A DNA stretch of 64,000 nt. Source: Helicostylum pulchrum (taxonomy: Eukaryota; Mucoromycota; Mucoromycetes; Mucorales; Mucoraceae). The position numbers and the translations under genes are program-made. The notes under the pieces were generated by a model. The model saw only the letters and a program-made list of their open reading frames with translations, was not told where the DNA came from and searched no databases. The DNA lies in NCBI GenBank assembly GCA_025677825.1, contig JAIXMO010000004.1, positions 1 through 64,000 on the forward strand, read 5' to 3'. Shown here one piece after another: positions 56,546-64,000 of the stretch (position 1 is the first letter of the stretch; each line of letters starts with the position of its first letter).

Positions 56546-57845
56546 CTACTTTTTAGTATCTTTTCTTACACCTAATCCATCTCTGTAAAACTTTGTAAGT
56601 GGAACAGCAGCTATTTTTTCTCCATAATCAAACGCTTTTTCGTAATACTTGCGTGCTAATATGTAATTCTGAGGTACGCCGTCTTTTCCCTTTTCATAAA
56701 TGTCACCCATAAAAAAGTATGCAGTTTTGTGATTACCGTAATTATTGCGACCACCGAGAGATACTGCAAGTTTAAAATAATGCAATGCTAATTTACAATC
56801 GTTTTTAATACCTTTTGCGTTATAATAGATACGACCAATACTATAAGCTGATTCGCTGCCTGCATCAAGCTCAAGTGCTTGCTCATAACATTTTAAAACT
56901 TCTTTATAATCTTGTATTCCATTTGTACCCTTTTCATAACATATGGCCAGAGCCATACAAGCATCAGCACTTCTATTTTTTACGGCTTTTTTTTAAAAAT
57001 AATTTGATTTTTGACAGTCTGGAAGTATATCTGTGGCTTCGATACTGTACATGAGACCGATATATTTTTGGCTTGAGATAACGCCAAATGATTTTTTGTT
57101 GGTAAATGTAGACCAGATAACTGCATCATTTTCGTTATTCAATTGAGGCACTGCAGATCTCATTAAAGGGTCCAAAAAATCCTTGGTGGACCTATAACAG
57201 TATCTACTGTTAATTTAATAAGGAGTAAAATGTTGGGTGCCAATTGTAGTTCAAACTCTTTATTATCAAACAAATAAATAACGCCATCATCTATTGGATC
57301 AGTCTCGCTATCGTCTTTTGTGCAACTCTTTGAAACCAACTTAGAGCCTTCTGACCATTTTTTTTTAAAGATGTTACCATCTTGGTAACTATCGGCTAAT
57401 ACCAGCATGGCGGCGGCCCAGCTATTCTCTGCAGCTAGTAAAAGCCATTTCAATGCATACCTCTCGTGTGAAGTTATACCTTGATCTCCGTTCATATACA
57501 TGGCACCAATCAAGTATTGAGCAACGGGGTTGTTCCATTGTAATGCGATTTTTTTAAACAAGTTCATGGCTTTTGACGGGTCTCGTTTTGCGAAACCATA
57601 TCCAGTATAATAATGAAAAGCGTTAAATAGTGACGCGTACTCGTTATCGTAATTTGATCCCTTTCCAAAAAAGTTTTGAGCTTCTTAATAATTTCCTTTG
57701 TTTATTTCTTGTTTTCCAAGATAGAAATCTCAGTCATCAGGTTTTGGAAAGTCTATTGATTATATATAAAAAAAGGTGAGGAAGGATATAAAGTTAAAAG
57801 ATATGTAATAGATTAAGTACCGTCAATTTTATATATTATTTCCAT
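56546..57845 (-). pseudogene. Sel1-repeat pseudogene G
   Basis: The mini first exon is intact (57821-57845, MEIIYKID plus one base). Exon 2 starts DFPKPDD, then TGA where relatives have an Arg codon, then DFYLGKQEINKGNY-TAA-EAQ. The TAA is shared with pseudogene C. Later blocks: NPVAQYLIGAMYMNGDQGIT (57163-57567), TNKKSFGVISSQKYIGLMYS (56993-57175) and ALAICYEKGTNGIQDYKEVL ... FYRDGLGVRKDTKK (56546-56956), in different frames. It lies 193 bp downstream of gene H, the same arrangement as D/C. Confidence 0.87.
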
Positions 57846-57980
57846 TGATAAAAAAATAAAATTAAAGAACAAACACTGACAAAAAAGAAACTTGTCCTAG
57901 TTACGTTTTATATTAAAAATAGAAGTTTGACTATAATTAGTTAATTATTGTTATGTTTTAAAAACAAACAAATAACTACG

Positions 57981-58012
<32 letters not shown>

Positions 58013-58038
58013 GTACGTGTGAGTTAAAATTACTATGA
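57846..58038. other. H-G spacer with 29-base T run
   Basis: Contains an uninterrupted T run at 57984-58012. The flanking words (AAACAAATA, GAGTTAAAATTACTA) recur in the D-C spacer at 49329-49497, showing that the spacer was duplicated along with the genes. Confidence 0.7.
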
Positions 58039-59458
58039 TTAAGTAAACAAATTGAATTCGATATCATAAAATTCCAAAATTATATTCGCAGCAGCTTGAA
58101 ATCCTTGAACTTCAATAAGACTAAGAAAAACCTGTGCATCTTGACAGCCTGCAGTCATTGCTTGTATAAACCAGTGAACTGTCTTTCCTTCATCCTTTTT
58201 TACACCTACACCTTTACAGTAAATCAGAGCCAATGCAATAGCTCCTGCAGGATTACTGAGATCAAATATTTCCATGTAGCATTTGACTGCCTCTTTTATG
58301 TTTCGAGAAACACCATATTTTCCCGCTTCATATATAATCCCCATTAATAAAAATGCGCGTTCGTTTTTGTCGAGGAAGGCGGCTTCTATCAAGTCTTCTA
58401 AAGCCTTTTTCCAGTCTTTTTTAACACCCAATCCTCTATAATATAAACCTCCTATACGAAAATTTTCTGAATAGCCTCCAACAATATACTTTGGTTTTTC
58501 GTAGTACTTCATTGCTTCTTTATAATCTTGCTTTAAATGTGTACCGATTTCATATTGTAATCCCAAAGCCCGGCAACTGTTAGCATTTCCGTTATTTGCG
58601 CTCTTTCTTTGCCAGTACATGGCTTTTTCACTATCTCTAGGAACGTTGTTTTTGCCGTTAAGGTAGATATCGGCTATATAATGTCGACACGGAGCTAAGG
58701 CGCTTGAACTCTTGTTGGTTGATAGATCCCAAACTACGACTCGCGCGATTTTTGGCCAAGAAGGGTTTTTGTAATTCGCGTCGCATAGTACGGCAACTGG
58801 ATTCACTAATTCACCGCCTGTCATTTTAAGGGCATTGGCAACTGCATCTTTGTCTGCTTTAGAGAAGTTCACTTTAAAATTTTTATTTCCAAACAGATAA
58901 AGTATTTCATCGGTCTTGGTATCTTCGTTTTTCAAGACTTTTTCTATCCATTCGATTGCTTTCTTGTGATCTTCTTTTACACCACAGCCAAAGGTGTAAG
59001 CGTATCCCACATTCCCTATACTGAATAGCCAGCCATTATTTGCAGATAATAAATACCACTCGGTACAAGTTTTCGTATTTTTCATTACACCGTCATCTCC
59101 TTCATCATACATGGCAGCAATCAAATATTGAGCCACTGGATTTTCCCACTGCGATGCTATTTGTTTCAATAGATTCATTGCTTTGACTGAATCTCGTTTA
59201 GGTAAACCAAAGCCTGTGAAATATATAATGGCCGTGAATAACGAGGCGTACTCGTTATCATAAGTTGAACCCTTTTCAAAATACTTTAGTGCTTCCTTAT
59301 AATTGTTCTTGTTTATCTCTTGTATCCCGGTAAATAAATCTTTATCGCCAGGATATGGAAAGTCTATTATAGTATATTTAGAGGAGAGGGGGAGGGAGGG
59401 GGGGGGGGGAGGTTTAGCTAATTTATTATGTACCATCAAGCTTATATATTATTTCCAT
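58039..59458 (-). CDS. Sel1-repeat protein, gene H
   Basis: Exon 1 59434-59458 (MEIIYKLD plus one base), intron 59364-59433, exon 2 58039-59363, joining as DFPYPGDKDLFTGIQEINKN; 449 residues. Sel1 repeats: AQYLIAAMYDEGDDGVMKNT, SIGNVGYAYTFGCGVKEDHK, CRALGLQYEIGTHLKQDYKE, FRIGGLYYRGLGVKKDWKKA and IALALIYCKGVGVKKDEGKT. The family block ILYLFGNKNFKVNFSKAD and VVWDLSTNKSSSALAPCRHY is present. The 70-nt intron is open in frame with exon 2, so an unspliced read from the ATG overlapping the donor would give MVHNKLAK..SKYTII instead; fragment H' keeps that frame too. Spliced form preferred because it matches all paralogues. Intact. Confidence 0.85.
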
Positions 59459-62071
59459 TTTGAACACAATATTTTCTTTTCAAAAGAAAGAGAAAATATA
59501 AGAAATATGAAACGACAAGTATGCATTTATGTTTCTATTTATTTATATTACGTACTATTTTCAAACACGTTTAGGATGTTGTCAATAAGTTACGTAAGAT
59601 ACAGTAGCTTTTTTTCCCTAAATATTCCTGTGACAAGTTATAGTCTGTTAAGGTTATCTTCTTTCTCTAAAAGAAGTATGTTCGACAATGACCTAATAAA
59701 TACTATAGATATATGAAAAGAAAAAAAAGACATGCTTTTTGTCGAGTTCTACTCCTTTTTTTAAATGCCCTTCAAGCGCCAGTATGAAACTTTACAGGAA
59801 AAAAAAGGGCTGTTGATGTCACTACAACACGTATCAAAGATACTACACAAAAAGATCAATTGGGAATTTATCAAAAAATAGCGCCGACTGGAATTACTTT
59901 AAATGCGTTTTATAGAAGAAACATGTAATAATAAAATTTATTGATGATTGAGAAGGTGAGTAATTTTATGCAAGAGTATGGTTTCGTAAATTTATGACGT
60001 GATGAAATAAGTACATCCCATTTTTTCCATGGTTCATTGAGTATCGATCCAAGGAGAAATAAGGGGGTATATGATTTGCTGTATCACTTTCTGTGGTTCC
60101 CTTGTTGACACCCGATAGAAATAAGATTAAACTATACGTCTCTTGTCACATTTACAGTAATCAGGTGAGAAAAAATATCCAGAAAAACAGCGGGGTACAC
60201 ATGTATTTTAACAACAAACAAAAAACACACACATTTTTCTTTTAATCGGGTGCCACGTCCGATAATATAAACTAGAATCTTTTTTTTTTCTTCGCGTGTT
60301 GATCGTTTTTCTTTTTATATATATAACGATCGTTTGTTCGTAAGCAAAAAAATAAAATAAAAATATATATATATATATATTAAAGGAGAAGGGTTGTTTT
60401 TTTTTTGTTTCTGTAAGGAGAGAAAGTTCGAATAGAATGCATAAGAATACCTTAAAGGACGGTACAAACTAAGTACACGATATTCTGGTTTTAGAGGTGG
60501 CATATTTTCTATAATTTTTGAGTTGACAACATTTTTTTTTTGACGGTTCGTAGTCGTCGTACAACCAAGGCTTCCAGAATGTGATAAACGATGTCAGTAA
60601 CCGTTAATGAGTCACATGGTTTTTTTTTTCAAAAAAAAAGGTTAGGGGAAATGGGGAGGTGCCGCACAAAAAAAAAAGCGCCTGAAACTACAGATCGATG
60701 TGTTGAAATATATAAAAAAAAAGGTAATAAGTTACTATTTTTATACTTGTCCCAAGTATTGATCAATCGATAATCAGTTTTTTAAAAAAAGCAGTAAAAA
60801 GATGGGGGGGGGGGTTTTTTTTACTAGTAATGCGAGATTAAACCTCTCATTTCTTTTAAAAAATAAAGTGGATCGCCCAAGCATAAAGTAGTATCGTTTC
60901 AAGATTTTCATTTTTTTTGCCACTTTACAGGTACAGGGCAAACAAAAAACCTTTTTTATTAAAAAGAGAAAAGGGAGTTTTTTATTTTTTTTATTTACTC
61001 ATATAGGAATATTATTTATATGCATTTGAATAGATATTATAAACATTTTTGCTTTCGTAAAAGCCATTTTTTTTTTAATGCTGAGGCCGATTGAAAAAAA
61101 CGACCACTAAATTCCCCTTACTTTACGGATAAACCTAAAAGAAAAAAAAGTTACGCCCTTGAATCTTAACGAAACCTGTTATTCTCGGTGTTAAGTAGTG
61201 AATAGAAGTTAAATTATTTAACAAACAAACACTTATTATTACCTCTGCCCACCCCCCTTCTTTTTGTGGGGGGGGGGGGGATATCCTAAATGATGTGAAA
61301 TCAAAGAAGATTAAAGTTGTTTGTTTAAACAGGTTTCATTCATTTATTTAAAATGAAATGTAGCACATATAATAGTGCGATAGGAAAGGGGGGTTTTTTT
61401 TGGGAATAACTAAAAAGTTATTCGGAAATGATAAATCCAGAAGTTAAGAAGTAGTACAAGTGCCGAAAATGATATCGTATCGTGGTTTCCACATTTTTTT
61501 TTTTTTTCGTTCTCGGAATTATTTTATATTTATTTACGGGATTTTGATCCCGAGGAAAACCTTGCAACTTTATTCGATAATAAGCTTTATATAAGAAATA
61601 AGTTATATATATAAAAAACGCCACATTCAATTAGTGATCTACATTTGTGTAATTTGCGTTTTTTTTAAAAAGAGTAATGTTTCCCTTTCTTTTTCTCTGT
61701 CTTTTTCTGTTTCGAATAAGTTAACCTTTTAGTAAGGATAATAGTAATAATAATAGCAAATAAAATAGCAGTAAGGGGATTTAACTTTACAGGCAATTAC
61801 TGGATATACGAGTAAGCGTTATTATAAAAGAAGGGGAGCTTGGGGGGTTAAAAGGAGAAAGAGAAAGGGGTGGTTTTAATGTACAATAACAAACAAGTGT
61901 TTATATTTGACAAGTCTCGTTTTAGAAAAGTCCGTTTTAACAAAAAAAAAAAAAAAAGAAAACGGGAACTAATAAAACCAATAAACTTTGAACAAGTCTC
62001 TTTTTCTTACTTTCTCCTTTTTTTTTCTTTACTTGATTAAAAAAAAACCCCCCCATAATCCTCTTATAAAA
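59459..62071. other. 2.6-kb gene-less upstream region of the WOPR gene
   Basis: The first 250 bp duplicate the DNA upstream of H'. The rest is AT-rich with homopolymers, an AP-1/Gcn4-type TGAGTCA at about 60608-60614 and a GATCG palindrome near 60330. No gene recognised. As in other WOPR regulators, a long regulatory/5'-UTR region is plausible. Confidence 0.45.
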
Positions 62072-63091
62072 ATGCCATTCACAAAGACTTTTCACGGTTT
62101 TATAGAGAACACAACTGATACGCTATTAATTATTGAAGCGTGTAGAAATAAAATTTTACCAAAGATTAATAGACGGTTGATTGAAAGAGAACGCCATTCC
62201 ATCAAGTCTGGTACAATTATAGTATTTGACGAAACCGAGTCAGGTAAATCATACATACACACATATAAATAAAGATGTACACTTATCATTTCTTTTCTTT
62301 TATTAGGAATTAAACGCTGGACAGATGGATTTCTGTGGAGCCCGTCACGTATCTTAGGTAACTTTCTGGTATATCGAGAACTTGCTAGTCGAGAGACTCG
62401 AAAGAATGAAGAAGGCCAAAACGCATACGACCATCAAGAAGAATCAGCATTAATACACCAAAGAGAGAGAGCACTTGTTGGATCATTAACAACAGCCAAT
62501 ACATCCTACAACTTTAAAAAGAACGGCTTAATCAAAAAGACCATTCGTATCTTGGTGAATGGTAACTTTTTACATATTGTCAGTTATTACAGTAAAAGTG
62601 ATGTCTTGAATAATTTGTTACCCACACCGTCTAGTAGTCCAGAACTTGCTGGATTACAAATCTCTGCAGATTTGATGCCACATTTGCAAGGCTATGCTTC
62701 TTCGTCTATTTCAACTACAGTTGATCCAATAAGGAAACGCAGTAAATCTTGTTTAGATAAGAAGGTTTATGATCAACAAAGTTACGGTGATAATAATTAT
62801 GACAAAATTTATTACAGTCAGTTAAATTACTCCAGAAGTACACCTTTTACAGAATTACCTCCACCTAATCCTCATATCCATTCACAGTTTAATCCAGTGA
62901 CAACAGCTAAAGCACCTGCCTATGCTAACAAGTCACGTAAATTATATCATCATGGTGGTTCGTCCGATCCGTTATCTCCTTCACCTACTCCATCTCCACC
63001 TGCTATTATGTGTGACAATAGGTATTATAACAATAGGCCTACTCCATTTGATCCTTATCGTCATCATCCACCTACACTTGATAACTATTGA
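62072..63091 (+). CDS. Gti1/Pac2 (WOPR) family transcriptional regulator
   Basis: Fungal DNA-binding regulator of the family that includes Wor1, Ryp1, Gti1 and Pac2, controlling morphological switches. Exons 62072-62243 and 62307-63091 give 318 residues. WOPRa: TFHGFIENTTDTLLIIEACR, INRRLIERERHSIKSGTIIV, FDETESGIKRWTDGFLWSPS and RILGNFLVYRE. WOPRb: NGLIKKTIRILVNGNFLHIV and SYYSKSDVLN. Both halves are complete. The C-terminal half is low-complexity, rich in Pro, Ser, Tyr and Asn (SSDPLSPSPTPSPPA), as expected for an activation region. Start chosen at the ATG right before the domain. Confidence 0.94.
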
Positions 63092-63269
63092 TTTTTCCTT
63101 TCTTGTTTTTTTAATAATTAAAATAATAATAAAAAAAGACAAATCACAAAGTATATATAACAAAAAATTATTCAATGATAATTTTTTTTTTTTCTTTATA
63201 TATATAAAAAAAAAGGAGGGGGGTGAAAAAGAAGAAGAAATGGGGTGTGTGGGGGGGAGTTATATTTGT
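63092..63269. other. Convergent 3' spacer
   Basis: AT-rich and G runs; nothing recognised. Confidence 0.4.
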
Positions 63270-64000
63270 TTACTTTGATTCATCAACGGCTTCAGCCTTG
63301 GCTTCATCAGACTTTTCTGTTTCTATATACACAATGCAAATTAGTTAATAAACAGCAACAACTACAACAAATATATTATAATTTACCTTCTTGCAAATCA
63401 GAAGTCCACAAAGTAAGGTTATCTCTCAGTAATTGCATAATGAGAGTAGAGTCCTTGTAAGATTCTTCAGAAAGAGTATCCAATTCAGCAATAGCATCAT
63501 CAAATGCTTGTTTAGCAAGGTGACAGGCACGATCAGGTGAGTTGAGGATTTCATAATAAAAGACAGAAAAGTTCAAGGCAAGACCTAAACGAATAGGATG
63601 AGTAGGAGCTAATTCGGTTTGAGCGATTTCAGTAGCGGTCTTGTAAGCTTCATGAGCTTGTGTAGCAGATTCCTTACGAGCTTCACTTGTAAGGAATTCA
63701 GCAAGGTAACGATGATAATCACCCATCCTAAAATAAAATAAAAATTTAATATATAAAATAGTGTAATTGTAACACAAGCTTATATTTACATCTTGTAGTA
63801 AAAGACTTTGGATTCACCACCTTGAGCATTAGGAATCAAGTTTTCAGCTAAAACAGCCAAAATATCTTTACAGACATCTTGAAGTTCGGTCTCGATCTTT
63901 TGACGATAAGTCTTGATCTTTTCAACTTGGGCAGAGTTACCCTTGCTCTCTTCCTTTTGTTCAATAGAAGAAACAATTCTCCAAGATGCACGGCGTGCAC
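63270..64000 (-). CDS. 14-3-3 protein (5' end outside window)
   Basis: Phosphoserine/threonine-binding dimeric adaptor (Bmh1/2 type). The window begins in the middle of the coding region: [20 protein letters not shown], then SKVFYYKM, and after an intron [57 protein letters not shown] and [19 protein letters not shown], the 14-3-3 signature. The last small exon encodes the acidic tail [17 protein letters not shown] ending at 63270. Helices 3-9 are present; roughly the first 50 residues are missing. Confidence 0.97.

Noticed and set aside
59364..59439. Taking MVHNKLAKPPPPP as the true start of gene H
   Set aside because: All paralogues support the spliced mini-exon; kept only as an alternative.

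Overview
The window looks like nuclear DNA of an early-diverging filamentous fungus, most likely Mucoromycota and possibly Mucorales. The DNA is very AT-rich. Genes are interrupted by many 50-90 bp GT-AG introns, and 3' ends are often less than 100 bp apart. The conserved proteins (Gti1/Pac2 WOPR factor, TAF13, Aquarius, RRP9, GID1-type RanBPM) are typically eukaryotic. Exon joins were inferred by eye from reading frame, splice sites and family conservation. Species cannot be set without a search.

Layout. 1-9751: four tandem copies of a 9-exon 4-coumarate/acyl-CoA ligase-like gene with PTS1-like C-termini. The first is cut by the window edge and the third carries an in-frame TAG. 9863-10290: relic of a Sel1-repeat gene. 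10837-13109: 14-TM MFS exporter. 13444-14923: intact Sel1-repeat gene. 15245-33874: a compact housekeeping block of SmD3, RCL1, PEX2, TAF13, AQR, TRM9, RRP9, ASA1/GNB1L, an ammonium transporter and a small DUF4050-like gene. Inside it, 25541-27192 is a hAT-like element with inverted repeats, an 8-bp target duplication and a captured RhoGDI fragment. 33912-41874: GID1/RanBPM, uS10m, an OPT transporter and ribosomal uS9 (RPS16). 41875-44131 is gene-poor and holds GATA-type sites upstream of a siderophore-type MFS transporter (44132-45999). 46296-59458: a Sel1-repeat cluster of two intact genes plus several pseudogenes on the minus strand, and one plus-strand gene of a second subtype. 59459-62071: long gene-less upstream region of a WOPR regulator (62072-63091). 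63270-64000: 3' part of a 14-3-3 gene.

The most unusual content is in the accessory parts. The Sel1 cluster shares an exact 25-nt first exon (MEII....) and a phase-1 intron. It contains a visible segmental duplication (58-59.7 kb versus 49-53.5 kb), and one duplicate gene has been split, with 0.8 kb of its middle replaced by 3 kb of foreign sequence. The hAT-like element is a credible Pack-type gene-capture element. The ligase array shows gene conversion, decay of one copy, and diversification of the peroxisomal signal (SKL, AKL, PKL). The siderophore transporter has a palindromic iron-GATA element close to its start.
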